A stretch of 64,000 nt of DNA. It comes from RHKX01 sp963743875 (GTDB lineage: Bacteria; Actinomycetota; Thermoleophilia; Solirubrobacterales; 70-9). How positions within the stretch are numbered: the first letter of the stretch is position 1; the number at the start of each line of letters is the position of its first letter. The notes beneath the pieces are model-generated. The model worked only from the letters and a program-made list of their open reading frames with translations. It ran no database searches and was not told the DNA's origin. The position numbers and the translations under genes were made by a program. Positions 17,696-26,637 of the stretch are shown here, one piece after another. The stretch is from positions 124,001 through 188,000 of the forward strand of contig CAVURM010000002.1 in NCBI GenBank assembly GCA_963743875.1, written 5' to 3'.

Positions 17696-18498
17696 TTAAT
17701 AATGCGCCAGAGTCCCCTGCTGCCTCGCCTTGGTCACCGCCCGCTCGATCACAATCAGGGCCGCGGGCAGCAGCACCACCGCCGAGCCGATCAGCAGGAG
17801 GAAACGGTCCGTCTCGATCGTGCCCTCGAGGAGGGCGGAGCGGGTCACGTCGACGGCCCAGGTCAACGGGATCAGGTTTGCGAGCACCTGCAAGCCCTCA
17901 GGGAAGACATCGAGCGGGAAGTAGACCCCGCTGAACACCCCGATGCCGGTGCTCGCAATCTGCAATGCGGCACTCGACTGCTTGTAGACGACGGTGAAAG
18001 CGGCGATCAGCATGCCCAGGGCTGCGAAGACCGCGAGCGATCCCGCCAAGGTCACGACGGCGACGAGCACTCCGAGCGGATCGGTGTCCAGGCGAAGCCC
18101 GAAGAAGAGGATCGCAGCGAGGATCATCACCGAGGCGAAGAACGTCGCTCGCAGCAGGTCGAAGGCGGCGCTGAAGAGGATCGCGGTGGAGGCACGGATG
18201 GGCGAGGCCAGCATCGCCTCGAGCGTGCCCGAGGTCTGGTCGTTGCGCAGCCGTTGGGCGAAGGAGTTGAGGCCCGAGGACAGGATCCGCAGCAGCGCCA
18301 GCCCGATGACCACGAATCCGAAGTACCCGGCGTCGCCACCCACGTCGGAGGCGAGCGTGCCGTCGTCCACGAGCTCGCTCACGTAGAAGAAGAGGACGAG
18401 CGTGAGCAGGACCGACGCGGTCTGCAGCGTGAAGTCCGCCCGGTAGGAGAGCTGGATGGCCAGGTCGCGCCGCAGGAACGCGGGCAGCAGGCCGAGGC

Positions 18499-18502
<4 letters not shown>
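17696..18502 (-). CDS. ABC-2 type exporter permease (RiPP locus)
   Basis: A 268-residue ABC-2 type membrane subunit with about six hydrophobic segments. It starts with a short amphipathic part (FLRRDLAIQLSYRADFTLQ) and helix TASVLLTLVLFFYVSEL. Then come NDQTSGTLEAMLASPI, a typical coupling-helix region of this family, and GVYFPLDVFPEGLQVLANLIPLTWAVDVTR split over the last helices. It pairs with the ATPase immediately upstream through an ATGA overlap. Position in the operon starting with the nucleotidyltransferase and divergent from the peptide genes suggests export of the modified peptide or self-protection. That role is inference; no substrate can be read from the sequence. Confidence 0.88.
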
Positions 18503-19202
<700 letters not shown>

Positions 19203-19206
<4 letters not shown>

Positions 19207-20165
19207 CTGCGTCTCGCTTCGAGATAGGAGCGGAGGGCCGGCACGAGCTGCCAGAGCAGCCAAGGCGGTCGCCACAGGTACGCGAGGGCCAGCCCCAGCC
19301 GGCCGCGGCGGGCGATCGGCTTCCAGATCCGCATCAGCTCTGGGCTCGGAAATACCTTGCGAAGGACCAGGCGAAGCCGAGAACCGGCGCCAGAAGTCCG
19401 ATCGAGCTGCTCCAGACCCCGCTGTGCGCGCGGCATCCCCATCCCCCGCATCGCAGCCGTGGTGGAGGGCTCGTGCGCGATCCCGAGTTCGCTTAGGAGC
19501 CGGACCCCCTCGGGGTCGAGGCACAGTCCGACGACGAAGAAATCGAGCGCGTCCCATTCCCGGGCGAGCGCAACCGCGCCCGACCAATCGGCCAGGCCGA
19601 AGCGGGAGACCGCTCGCCGCAAGTCACGCTGCGAGCGCTCATGCGGGCGGCCGTGAGCCGCCGCGTGGAGGGCGACCAGGGTGAGCCGCGCCCGCACCGC
19701 CGGCACGTCGACCGGGCGGCCGAACAGCTCGATCCGGTCGCGATCAGCGCTGAGCGAGCGCCAGAATTGGTTCGCGGGAGCATTCACCCCGGCGAAGCTG
19801 AGGTGGAGGTCGATCGACTCCGGCGCAGTGGCTCCACGCGACCTGGCGGGCCGGACGAGATGAACGGCGTGAGGAACGCTTCCCCGCTCGAGCGGGTCGC
19901 TGATTCGCGGATGGAAGCCGATCCTGCCGAGAGCCGAGATCGCCCGCGAATGTTCGGCGGGGGGGACGAGCAGGTCGGCGTCGTCCCAGCAGCGCTCCTC
20001 TCCGGGGTCGTACAGCAGCCGCGCGAGAGCCGGCCCCTTCAGCAACAGCGGCTCGATGCCAGCCCTCCGCAGGGTCTCAAACGCCTCCACCGTCGCTGCG
20101 TCGGCGGCCAGTGAACCGGCGGTCGCCGCCCGCAAGGTTCGAGGTGTCGGAGTGGCAGGAGGCAT
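19203..20165 (-). CDS. Nucleotidyltransferase-fold protein, NTP_transf_5 type (RiPP locus)
   Basis: About 320 residues. The motif IEPLLLKGPALARLLYDPG followed by RCWDDADLLVP is the hallmark of the uncharacterised nucleotidyltransferase family PF14907: a Lys-Gly loop, a Tyr/Arg spacer and a metal-binding Asp-x-Asp. A helical C-terminal half follows, with HAAAHGR. Members are frequent beside lasso-peptide and PqqD-containing loci, and at least one modifies a lasso peptide. Here it probably modifies the small peptides or acts as a maturation partner. The ATG at 20165 lies 12 bases from the divergent start of the radical SAM gene, and no good ribosome site is seen, so the start is uncertain; starts further in are possible. 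Confidence 0.8.
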
Positions 20166-20177
20166 GGAGGGCGGTCC

Positions 20178-21686
20178 GTGGACCAGAATGATCCAATCAC
20201 TTCCCTGGTCGACAGGAGCGCGGAGTGGCGCCACAGCGTCCGTCGCGGCGCCCGGCGTGCCCTACGTCGCGGCTCCGGAGAGCAGCGGACCGCGCCGCCG
20301 CCGCATCCGGTCGGAGGCAAGCTCGAGATCACCTACGCCTGCAACCTGCGCTGCGGGTTCTGTTACACGGACTCACCGCGTCACACGCTGCAACGGACCC
20401 TGGAGCTGAGCGATGCGGACTGGCTCGCCGTCGCCGACCAGCTGATCGATGCGGGCGCGATCGAGGCGGTGATCACCGGCGGCGAGCCGCTCCTTCGGAA
20501 GGATCTCACCGTCGAGATCTGCCGGCGGCTCGCCCGCGCAGGGCTCGGCCTCACCCTGAACTCGAACGGCTGGTTCATCGACGACGAGGTCGCGGCGGGG
20601 CTCGCGGAAACACCCGGCCTCCACGTGCACGTCTCCGTCGACGGCCCGAGTCCTGAGGTCCACGACGCCTCGCGCGGGGTGCCCGGCAGCTGGCGGCGGG
20701 CGGTCGCCGGCATCGATGCGCTCATCCGCCATGGTGTCCCCGTCCATGCCGTCCACGTGGTCAGCGCCGGCAACCTCGACCACGTCGATGAGACGCTCGA
20801 TGCGCTGTCGACGCTGGGCGTCATGTCGATCCGCGTCACCCGGGTGATCGAGATCGGCGCGGCTGCGCGCGAGGGCGGCTGGCGCGTCGCCTCGACCAGG
20901 CTCGAGCGGACGGTGGAGGGCTTCAGGCGTCGAAATGGCGATTCGGTCCCCGTCGTCCTGCGCAGCGGCGAGGGCGGCACCGATCGGTTCCACTCCGTCC
21001 GGGCCCCCGCAGCGCTGTTGGTCCGGCCGAACGGGATGGTCCGGACCGACTCGCTCAACCCGTTCACGTTCGGGCACGCGATCGGCGACGGCCTCGAGGC
21101 CTGTTGGGAGCGGGTCGGTGAGCATTGGCGCGATCCCGCGATCACGAGCTGGCAGTCCACGATCTCGGCGCCGACCGATTGGTCACGAGCCAAGCTTGTT
21201 CCGTACCTCGACGATGAGGTCGAGGTCGTCCCGACCGCTGGGCCGGGGGAAACCGGCGGCGATCCACGCGAGGCGCGGATTCCCCAGCCGGTCCCCGTGG
21301 GCACCCTCACGCGCAGCGAGATCGGCGATCCGCGCGCCCACATCGAGGGGCTCGCGCTGGCGAGGCGATACCGACACGGGGACGTCCGCGTGGGTGGCAC
21401 GGCAGGGCGGCGCTTGATTCGGAGGCGAGACACCGGAGGGGTCTGGCGATTGAACGAGTCCGCCTCGGTCGTCTTCGACGCGCTCTCTGTTGGCACCACG
21501 GCCGATGCTGCCGGTGCGCTGGCCGAGACGTTTCCGTCGATGCCGGCCGTTCAGCTCCGCGGCGATGCCCTCGAAGTCACGAGGTCCCTGTCCCGGCAGG
21601 GGCTGGTCCTGCCCGTAGAGGCTCGGGCCGTGGCTACACAGGACGCTGGCTCATCCCCGGATCTACCCCAGGTCGAGCTGGGCTGA
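20178..21686 (+). CDS. Radical SAM enzyme with C-terminal PqqD-like domain (RiPP locus)
   Basis: A 502-residue protein. The Cys-x3-Cys-x2-Cys motif CNLRCGFC (about residues 55-62) binds the SAM-reducing iron-sulfur cluster. GGEPLLRKDL, LNSNGW, VSVDGPSPEVHDASRG and a late NGMVRTDSLNPFTFG are typical of peptide-modifying radical SAM enzymes. No further Cys-rich SPASM or Twitch cluster is seen. The last 100 residues (about 400-485) have a PqqD-like pattern: RRLIRRRDTGGVWRLNES, then SVVFDALSVG and LSRQGLV, a probable leader-recognition domain. The GTG at 20178 has GGAGGG six bases upstream. It heads the operon containing both small peptides, so it is the predicted peptide-modifying enzyme. The chemistry is unknown. 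Confidence 0.88.
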   Translation: MDQNDPITSLVDRSAEWRHSVRRGARRALRRGSGEQRTAPPPHPVGGKLEITYACNLRCGFCYTDSPRHTLQRTLELSDADWLAVADQLIDAGAIEAVITGGEPLLRKDLTVEICRRLARAGLGLTLNSNGWFIDDEVAAGLAETPGLHVHVSVDGPSPEVHDASRGVPGSWRRAVAGIDALIRHGVPVHAVHVVSAGNLDHVDETLDALSTLGVMSIRVTRVIEIGAAAREGGWRVASTRLERTVEGFRRRNGDSVPVVLRSGEGGTDRFHSVRAPAALLVRPNGMVRTDSLNPFTFGHAIGDGLEACWERVGEHWRDPAITSWQSTISAPTDWSRAKLVPYLDDEVEVVPTAGPGETGGDPREARIPQPVPVGTLTRSEIGDPRAHIEGLALARRYRHGDVRVGGTAGRRLIRRRDTGGVWRLNESASVVFDALSVGTTADAAGALAETFPSMPAVQLRGDALEVTRSLSRQGLVLPVEARAVATQDAGSSPDLPQVELG

Positions 21687-21753
21687 AGCCGCTTCCCAAA
21701 CGCCACGCCGGGCGGTAGGGTGATCGCCTAGCCTCGCAACAACAGGAGCAGCG

Positions 21754-21852
21754 ATGGAAGGGAACCCAGAATACGAAGCGCCCAAGGTCGAGGAACTGGA
21801 CGTGAGCCAGGACCCGGTAGAGACCGCGGCGGGCAGCAGCAACCCGACTTGA
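21754..21852 (+). CDS. Candidate RiPP precursor peptide 1 (32 residues)
   Basis: A 32-residue peptide starting MEGNPE, then YEAPKVEELDVSQDPV and ETAAGSSNPT. AGGAG sits about six bases before the ATG. The YxxP motif near the N-terminus (Tyr7 and Pro10) followed by a conserved Leu (Leu15) resembles the leader motif that PqqD-like domains recognise in lasso-type precursors. If the acidic part is leader, the core would be the last 6-10 residues, which hold only Gly, Ser, Asn, Pro, Thr and Ala. Ser could be a site for the kinase-like protein encoded downstream. It is nearly identical to the next peptide. Coding status rests on duplication, ribosome site and context. Confidence 0.78.
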   Translation: MEGNPEYEAPKVEELDVSQDPVETAAGSSNPT

Positions 21853-21863
21853 GCGAGGACGGC

Positions 21864-21962
21864 ATGGATCAAGAACCCCGGTACGAAGCGCCCAAGGTCG
21901 AGGAACTGGACGTGAGCCAGGACCCGGTCGAGACCGCGGCGGGCACCAGCAACCCCGACTAG
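21864..21962 (+). CDS. Candidate RiPP precursor peptide 2 (32 residues)
   Basis: Starts MDQEPR, then repeats YEAPKVEELDVSQDPV and ends ETAAGTSNPD. The nucleotide copy is almost exact over 78 bases with period 110. Differences in the shared part are two silent changes, one Ser-to-Thr change, and one extra C in a C run that shifts the last codons from CCG-ACT-TGA to CCC-GAC-TAG, altering the C-terminal residue from Thr to Asp. GAGGA precedes the ATG. First-base and N-terminal residues outside the repeat differ freely, so selection appears to hold the YxxP-containing segment. The tandem pair argues for a peptide product rather than chance frames. Confidence 0.78.
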   Translation: MDQEPRYEAPKVEELDVSQDPVETAAGTSNPD

Positions 21963-22009
21963 AACGGAAGGACCCCGCGGACCCCGTCTACGAGCTGCAC
22001 GGGCTGGCC

Positions 22010-22894
22010 GTGCGCTCCCCCGAACCTCTCGATGGACCGCTCACCGATCGACCGCCCGACTGGGCCGTTGAGGTCGGCGAGCCACTGGCGGTCGACGATC
22101 CCCCGGCCGGGGAGCTGATCGGCGAAGCCACCTACGGGGAGTTTCAGTACTGGGCGGCCGTTCAGGGCGAGCGCTGGGTCGTTCGGCACCGCCGCAGCGC
22201 GGAGACGGAGTTCGACCGCGACCGCCGGACCATCACCGTCCGTCCCGACCCCCGCGCGGCCGACGGCAATTGGTATCTGCTCCTTGCCGGCAGCGGGATG
22301 GCCCATGCGCTCGCCATCGACGGTCATTCGACTCTGCACGCGAGCGCGGTCGAGGTGGGCGGACGAGCAATCGCCTTCATCGGCCCGTCCGGCAAGGGCA
22401 AGACGACCCTGGCGGCGCTGCTCTGCGGGTCGGGGGCGCGAGCGGTCACCGACGATGTGCTCCGCTGCGAGGTCCAAGGCGACGCGGCGCTGTGCTTCCG
22501 AGGAGGCGCCCGGCTACGGCTGCGGCCTCAGGCGGCGGCGCTCGCCGATGATCTGGAGTCGGCGGTGCAAACCGCTGACGGCCGCACCGCGGCGATGGGT
22601 GATCTCACGGACGTACGGAGGATGCCGCTGGCGGCGTTGGTCGTACCGGGACCCTCGCGAGGCTCGAGACAGCTTTCGGTGAGGCGCCTGCGGGGCCGCG
22701 AGGCGGCCGCCGAGCTGCTGCGATCTCCACGCCTTGCCGGGTTCATCGACCCCGAGCTGACGACCCGCCACCTGGATCTCTGCCAGCAGCTCGTCGCGCG
22801 GGTGCCGGTGCTGGAGACGACGATCCCGTGGGGTCCACCCTTCGACCCGAGTCTGGCTGGAGAGCTGATCGATCGAATACTGTCGCCGTCGTGA
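22010..22894 (+). CDS. HPr-kinase-like P-loop protein (RiPP locus)
   Basis: A protein of at least 294 residues resembling the HPr kinase/phosphorylase-like proteins of lasso loci, some of which phosphorylate a Ser of the peptide. Walker A GPSGKGKTT is near residues 124-132, HASAVEVGGRAIAF is the strand before it, and AVTDDVLRC gives the acidic pair. The first usable start is the GTG at 22010, but in-frame codons before it read YELHGLAVRSPEPL, which looks like the family start; a GGAAGGA site lies at 21966-21972. The true start may be non-standard (for example CTG at 21995) or reached another way. It follows the peptides by 47 bases and overlaps the next gene as GTGA. Confidence 0.82.
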   Translation: MRSPEPLDGPLTDRPPDWAVEVGEPLAVDDPPAGELIGEATYGEFQYWAAVQGERWVVRHRRSAETEFDRDRRTITVRPDPRAADGNWYLLLAGSGMAHALAIDGHSTLHASAVEVGGRAIAFIGPSGKGKTTLAALLCGSGARAVTDDVLRCEVQGDAALCFRGGARLRLRPQAAALADDLESAVQTADGRTAAMGDLTDVRRMPLAALVVPGPSRGSRQLSVRRLRGREAAAELLRSPRLAGFIDPELTTRHLDLCQQLVARVPVLETTIPWGPPFDPSLAGELIDRILSPS

Positions 22895-23169
22895 GCGAGG
22901 CTGAGTTGAGACTCGATCGAAGCGCGATCGAGGCGCGGGAGATCGACGGGGAGCTCGTCATCTACGACCTGAACGCCCGCCGGTATCTGGGGGGCAATCG
23001 CACGGCGGCCCTGCTCTGGCCGTTGCTGCTCGCGGGAACCGATCTCGAGGCCCTGGCGACGGCGCTCCAATCAGGGTGCGGGATCGACGCAGATCGGGCC
23101 CGGGCCGACTCCGGTGCGTTCGTCGAATCACTTCGATCCCTCGGCCTCATGATGAGTGCCGAGGGCTGA
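22891..23169 (+). CDS. PqqD-family protein, probable leader-binding domain (RiPP locus)
   Basis: A 92-residue stand-alone PqqD-like protein. The pattern is LVIYDLNARRYLGGNRTAALLW, which is the beta-hairpin with the YxLN-type turn plus the first helix, then a helical part ending SLRSLGLM. PqqD domains bind RiPP leader peptides through an extended beta-sheet and present them to modifying enzymes. The GTG start at 22891 overlaps the kinase stop as GTGA, so translation is coupled. Together with the PqqD-like end of the radical SAM enzyme, the locus has two such domains; each may serve a different enzyme (radical SAM enzyme and kinase). Confidence 0.88.
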   Translation: MSEAELRLDRSAIEAREIDGELVIYDLNARRYLGGNRTAALLWPLLLAGTDLEALATALQSGCGIDADRARADSGAFVESLRSLGLMMSAEG

Positions 23170-23194
23170 ACCCACCGCCGCCCACCCTCATTTA

Positions 23195-23214
23195 CGAGGG
23201 CGGGTCGACCCTCG
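23195..23214. terminator. Hairpin between convergent RiPP operon and exonuclease gene
   Basis: CGAGGG (23195-23200) and CCCTCG (23209-23214) pair perfectly around an 8-base loop, in the 46-base gap between two convergent stop codons. There is no U tract, as is common in high-GC genomes. Confidence 0.5.
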
Positions 23215-23215
23215 G

Positions 23216-24082
23216 TCAAGCTCGTCGGCTCAACTCATGGAGTCGTTCCGCCAGTCGGTTCATCCCCGCTTCACCGGCAGCCTTCGCAGCCGATCCCCAT
23301 TCGGTGGGGGAATCGGGGGGGCGATCGACCCCGGCGTCCTGCAGCGTTGCCATCTCGCGGAATGACAGGAGCTCCTCGCGGCCGTCCCGAAGCACCCCGC
23401 GGATCCGCGGGGTGCTCTGCTCGAGAGCGCCGTCGAGAACCCCGTCGAGGGAGCCGTAGCGCCGCAGCAGGTCGGCGGCGGTCTTCTCGCCGATCCCCTT
23501 CGCCCCCGGGATCCCGTCGGAGGGGTCCCCGCGGAGGGCGATGAAGTCGGGCACCTGAGCGGGCTCGATCCCGTAGCGGGCGCGGACCTCGTCGGGTCCG
23601 ATCTCCTCGGTACCGCGAACGCCGGTGCTGGCGTAGAGGACGGTGACGTCGTCGTTCGCGCACTGAAACATGTCACGGTCTCCGGTCATGATCAGCGTCC
23701 TGCCGCCGGCGGCGGTTTCGGCCACGGCGAGGGAGCCGAGGAGGTCGTCGGCCTCGAGCGTCTCGTGTTCGGCGATCTGCCAGCCGAAGGCCGCGAACAG
23801 ATCCCGGCTCGCGGCCCATTGCGGCACCAGCATCTCCGGCATCTCCGGACGGTCGGCGTGGTAGCCGGAATAGAGCTCGACCCGGTAGTGAGCCGCCTCG
23901 GCGCCGTAACACAGCACGACCGCTCGGGGTCCGTGGGCCTCGACCTCGCGGAGGACCAGGTTCGCGGTGCCGAGAAGCGCATTGACGGGACGCCCCCCGG
24001 CCCCCTTGATCGTCTTCGGCAATCCGTAGAAGGCCCGGTAGAGCATCGACGGGGTATCGACGACGAGGAGCGGTGAGGCCAT
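23216..24082 (-). CDS. 5'-3' exonuclease (PolI N-terminal/FEN-like)
   Basis: A 288-residue metal-dependent 5' nuclease. The family motifs are VVDTPSMLYRAFYG at the N-terminus, ETLEADDLLGSLA and TGDRDMFQ (the acidic metal site), and the helix-hairpin-helix GIPGAKGIGEKTAADLL with the preceding RGDPSD. It corresponds to the free-standing version of the DNA polymerase I 5'-3' exonuclease domain, acting in Okazaki fragment or repair flap removal. The start ATG at 24082 opens directly into the first strand. It stands alone, convergent with the RiPP operon. Confidence 0.93.
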   Translation of the reverse strand: MASPLLVVDTPSMLYRAFYGLPKTIKGAGGRPVNALLGTANLVLREVEAHGPRAVVLCYGAEAAHYRVELYSGYHADRPEMPEMLVPQWAASRDLFAAFGWQIAEHETLEADDLLGSLAVAETAAGGRTLIMTGDRDMFQCANDDVTVLYASTGVRGTEEIGPDEVRARYGIEPAQVPDFIALRGDPSDGIPGAKGIGEKTAADLLRRYGSLDGVLDGALEQSTPRIRGVLRDGREELLSFREMATLQDAGVDRPPDSPTEWGSAAKAAGEAGMNRLAERLHELSRRA

Positions 24083-24218
24083 CGCCGGAACCTATCGTCT
24101 GCCATGTTGACTTAACGACAACATCGGCCCCGAGGTGCGCTATCCTCGCCGGGCGGGAGGGGACCAACCGAGCGGGTCGAAGCGTTCCCGGCAGAGGAAG
24201 AAAGAAGGCTTGAGGCGG

Positions 24219-24929
24219 ATGAGGTTGCATGTCGCGGGGGCGGCCGGGTTGACGGCGCTCGTCCTGGCGATGGCCAGCGGGGCGCTCGCCGGGGCCCCGG
24301 GTGTCACCGACACGATCAGGGCGGTCGACCTATCCTCTTACGCGGGAGGGATCGAAGGCGGCTCAACGTTCCGGTTGATCGCGGGCCAGCAGTCGACCCT
24401 GAGCAACGACGATCCGCTCGCCAAGCACAACGTCGTCGCTGATGGGGACGGACCCGACGGCGAGCCGCTGTTCACCACTGCGCTCCTCGCTCCGAACGAG
24501 TCGGCTCCGGTCGCCGGCACCCCGTACCTGCAGCCGGGCAGCTATGCGTTCTCCTGCACCATCCACTCCGACATGAAGGGTGCGATCGAGGTAGCCGGCC
24601 CCGGGGCGGTGCCGCGGCCCGACGTGACCGTCGCCGTCGACTCTTCCAAGCTGAAGCAGCTCGGCAAGGGAAAGCTGAGGGTCACCGTCTCGGCGTCCAG
24701 CCGGAGCGATGACGTCTCGGTCGACGCTCGTGTGGGCGGCAAACCGGGCGGCTTCGCCGACGGCGTCGACCTCGCCGCCGGCCAGAGTCGGACCCTGAGG
24801 CTGACGCTCGGCAAGCAGGCCAAGAGGGCCGTGAAGGCGGGCCTGGAGAAGGGTAGGAAGGTCGCGGTCTCGGTCAGCTCCGAGGTTCCCTGGGGAGCCC
24901 CGGATTCGGCCAAATCGAAGCTCAGGTAG
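24219..24929 (+). CDS. Secreted cupredoxin-like copper protein
   Basis: A 236-residue exported protein. A signal peptide (MRLHVAGAAGLTALVLAMASGALAG split at the Ala-rich end) leads into a plastocyanin-like domain. Candidate type I copper ligands are His in LAKHNVV near residue 70, Cys in YAFSCTIH near 112, His three residues later, and Met in SDMKG near 118: the C-x2-H-x2-M order. The C-terminal 115 residues form a separate Ser/Lys-rich beta domain with no known match. Likely an extracytoplasmic electron carrier or copper-binding protein. The ATG at 24219 fits the signal peptide and has GAAGG upstream. Its end overlaps the convergent SprT gene by 8 nt. Confidence 0.85.
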   Translation: MRLHVAGAAGLTALVLAMASGALAGAPGVTDTIRAVDLSSYAGGIEGGSTFRLIAGQQSTLSNDDPLAKHNVVADGDGPDGEPLFTTALLAPNESAPVAGTPYLQPGSYAFSCTIHSDMKGAIEVAGPGAVPRPDVTVAVDSSKLKQLGKGKLRVTVSASSRSDDVSVDARVGGKPGGFADGVDLAAGQSRTLRLTLGKQAKRAVKAGLEKGRKVAVSVSSEVPWGAPDSAKSKLR

Positions 24930-25443
24930 CCACGTCGAGCTGCAACTGCGGCTGGAGTTGCTCAAGCGCTTCGGCGTAGGCACCGTGGTAGCTGCTCGGG
25001 GCCCGCACCCCGACGACGCCGTAGCCCTCGGCCATCGCCCTTCGCAGGGCGTCGCTGAACTCGCGACCGTGCCAGCGCCGGCTCTCCGTCGAGGCTCCGA
25101 CCGCCAGGTGCACGAGCTCATGGAGCAGCGTCTCCTGGACGTCGCCGCGGCGGATGCCCGGATAGACGGTCACCGACAGCCGATTCTGGTCCGGAATCGC
25201 GAAGCCGAGCCGGCTGCGCGGTCGCTTGGCGGCGCGCCTGACTGTGAGCTCGGGCGGGTGTCGGACCAGCGGGCCGGCGGAGCCGCCGAGAGCGTCGAGG
25301 CGGCAGAGGCGTTCCATCTCGGTCGCGAGATTCAGTCCGGCGACCGCGTAGTAGCGCGCGGGCCGGGGCCCACGGGGGCGACGGCCCGCCTCCGGTTTCC
25401 TCCGGGCGGCGGCGGGCTTTCGGCGGAGCAGGTGACGGCGCAT
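24922..25443 (-). CDS. SprT-like zinc metallopeptidase
   Basis: A 173-residue protein with a basic, Arg-rich N-terminus and a compact peptidase domain. The zinc motif is LLHELVHLAVG (HExxH), followed by RRWHGREFSDALRRA, where the His is the third ligand, as in SprT and Spartan proteins. VTVYPGIRRGDVQETLLHE is the strand and helix before the site. The family is linked to DNA-protein crosslink repair, though bacterial members are little studied. It starts 23 bases from the divergent DksA-like gene and overlaps the cupredoxin gene tail-to-tail. Confidence 0.85.
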   Translation of the reverse strand: MRRHLLRRKPAAARRKPEAGRRPRGPRPARYYAVAGLNLATEMERLCRLDALGGSAGPLVRHPPELTVRRAAKRPRSRLGFAIPDQNRLSVTVYPGIRRGDVQETLLHELVHLAVGASTESRRWHGREFSDALRRAMAEGYGVVGVRAPSSYHGAYAEALEQLQPQLQLDVAT

Positions 25444-25466
25444 CGCGATCTCGGGGAGGATGAAGC

Positions 25467-25823
25467 ATGGAGAAGCGGGAACCTGACCAGGGGCCGCTCG
25501 ACTGCGACCGGATCGAAGTCGAGCTGCGGGAGCGACTCGAGGAGGTCAGCGACCGGCTCGCCGCTCTCAAGAAGCCGCCGGAACGCGGCTCCGGGATCGG
25601 CTTCGGCAAGCGGATCGGGGACGGGACCAATGAGGCCATCGGTCGTCTCACCGACGTCGGCGTCGCCGACAGCCTCGAGGCGATCGAGGCCCGTCTGGAG
25701 CGCGCCCTCGCGAAGCTCGACGAGGGCACCTACGGAACCTGCGACGACTGCGGCGCCGAGATTCCGGCAGGCAGGCTGAGGAGCGTGCCCGAGAGCGCGC
25801 TATGCGTGACGTGCGCCAGATAA
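25467..25823 (+). CDS. DksA/TraR-family C4 zinc finger protein
   Basis: A 118-residue regulator of the DksA/TraR family. An N-terminal helical coiled coil (about 17-85) is followed by the C4 zinc finger GTCDDCGAEIPAGRL...ALCVTCAR, with the pairs CDDC and CVTC. In known members the coiled coil enters the RNA polymerase secondary channel and adjusts transcription, often with ppGpp. The acidic tip residues of DksA are not obvious (DVGVADSLEAIEARL precedes the finger), so a function distinct from DksA is possible. GGGGAGG lies upstream of the ATG at 25467. Confidence 0.9.
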   Translation: MEKREPDQGPLDCDRIEVELRERLEEVSDRLAALKKPPERGSGIGFGKRIGDGTNEAIGRLTDVGVADSLEAIEARLERALAKLDEGTYGTCDDCGAEIPAGRLRSVPESALCVTCAR

Positions 25824-25869
25824 GTCAGGTGGTTGGTGAACGGTAACGCCCCTCGCCAGGCCTCCCAGC

Positions 25870-26637
25870 TCAGTCGATCAGGCGCTGCTTCAGCCGGTCG
25901 ATCGCCAGCTTCCACATCGCCAGGGCGAGGACGATCAGGGCCAACAGACGCAGCAGGTCGACGGTCTCGAAGCCGAAGCAGGCGCCGCGGACCAGGGTCA
26001 CCAGCTGGTAGAGCGGGTTGAGCTGGGCGGCTACCTGGGCCCATTCGGGCAGCTGATCGATCGGGAAGAACGTGCCGGCGAGCAGGAACATCGGAGTGAT
26101 CACCAGCGTGGTGACGTAGTTGAACTGGTCGATCTTCGCGACGCTGCCCGCCACCGCGACTCCGAACCCGGCGAAGGCCAGCGCGGTGATCAGGCAGAAG
26201 AGCGGCACCAGCAGCATGCCCCAGGCCGGATCCAGCCCGAACCCGATCGTGACCAGCAACGGGAAGCAGCCGAAGACGGAACTGCGGAGCCCGATCCAGA
26301 GCATCTCGCCGCTGACCAGCTCCTCGACGTCGACCGGCGCGGCGAGGATCGCGTCGTAGGTCCTCTGAAACCGGTGCTTGACGAATGTGCCGAACATGGC
26401 CGGCAGGGCGCTGGAGAAAACGACGGCAGTCGCGACCATGCCGGTGCCGACGAATTCGACGTAGTCGATCCCGTCGACCTGCGTGATCAGCGTCGTGCCG
26501 AGGCCGAGGCCGAAGGCGAACAGGTAGACCATCGGCTCGACCAGGCTGGAGAACACTGTGCTGCGCCAGAACGTGCGGAAGTTGGCCAGCTCGCGGCTCA
26601 TCACCCCGAGGACCGCGGCCGGCTCGATCAGCCTCAT
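25870..26637 (-). CDS. ABC-2 type exporter permease (NodJ/DrrB-like)
   Basis: A 255-residue membrane subunit with six hydrophobic segments. The opening RELANFRTFWRSTVFSSLVEPMVYLFAFGLGLG and the middle TYDAILAAPVDVEELVSGEMLW are typical of NodJ/DrrB-type exporters, and the end carries PLYQLVTLVRGACFG. It works with the adjacent ATPase; their genes overlap as ATGA. Substrate unknown: drug or lipid export is plausible from the adjacent TetR gene. The longer frame from 26650 is a different reading frame and not used. Confidence 0.92.
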   Translation of the reverse strand: MRLIEPAAVLGVMSRELANFRTFWRSTVFSSLVEPMVYLFAFGLGLGTTLITQVDGIDYVEFVGTGMVATAVVFSSALPAMFGTFVKHRFQRTYDAILAAPVDVEELVSGEMLWIGLRSSVFGCFPLLVTIGFGLDPAWGMLLVPLFCLITALAFAGFGVAVAGSVAKIDQFNYVTTLVITPMFLLAGTFFPIDQLPEWAQVAAQLNPLYQLVTLVRGACFGFETVDLLRLLALIVLALAMWKLAIDRLKQRLID

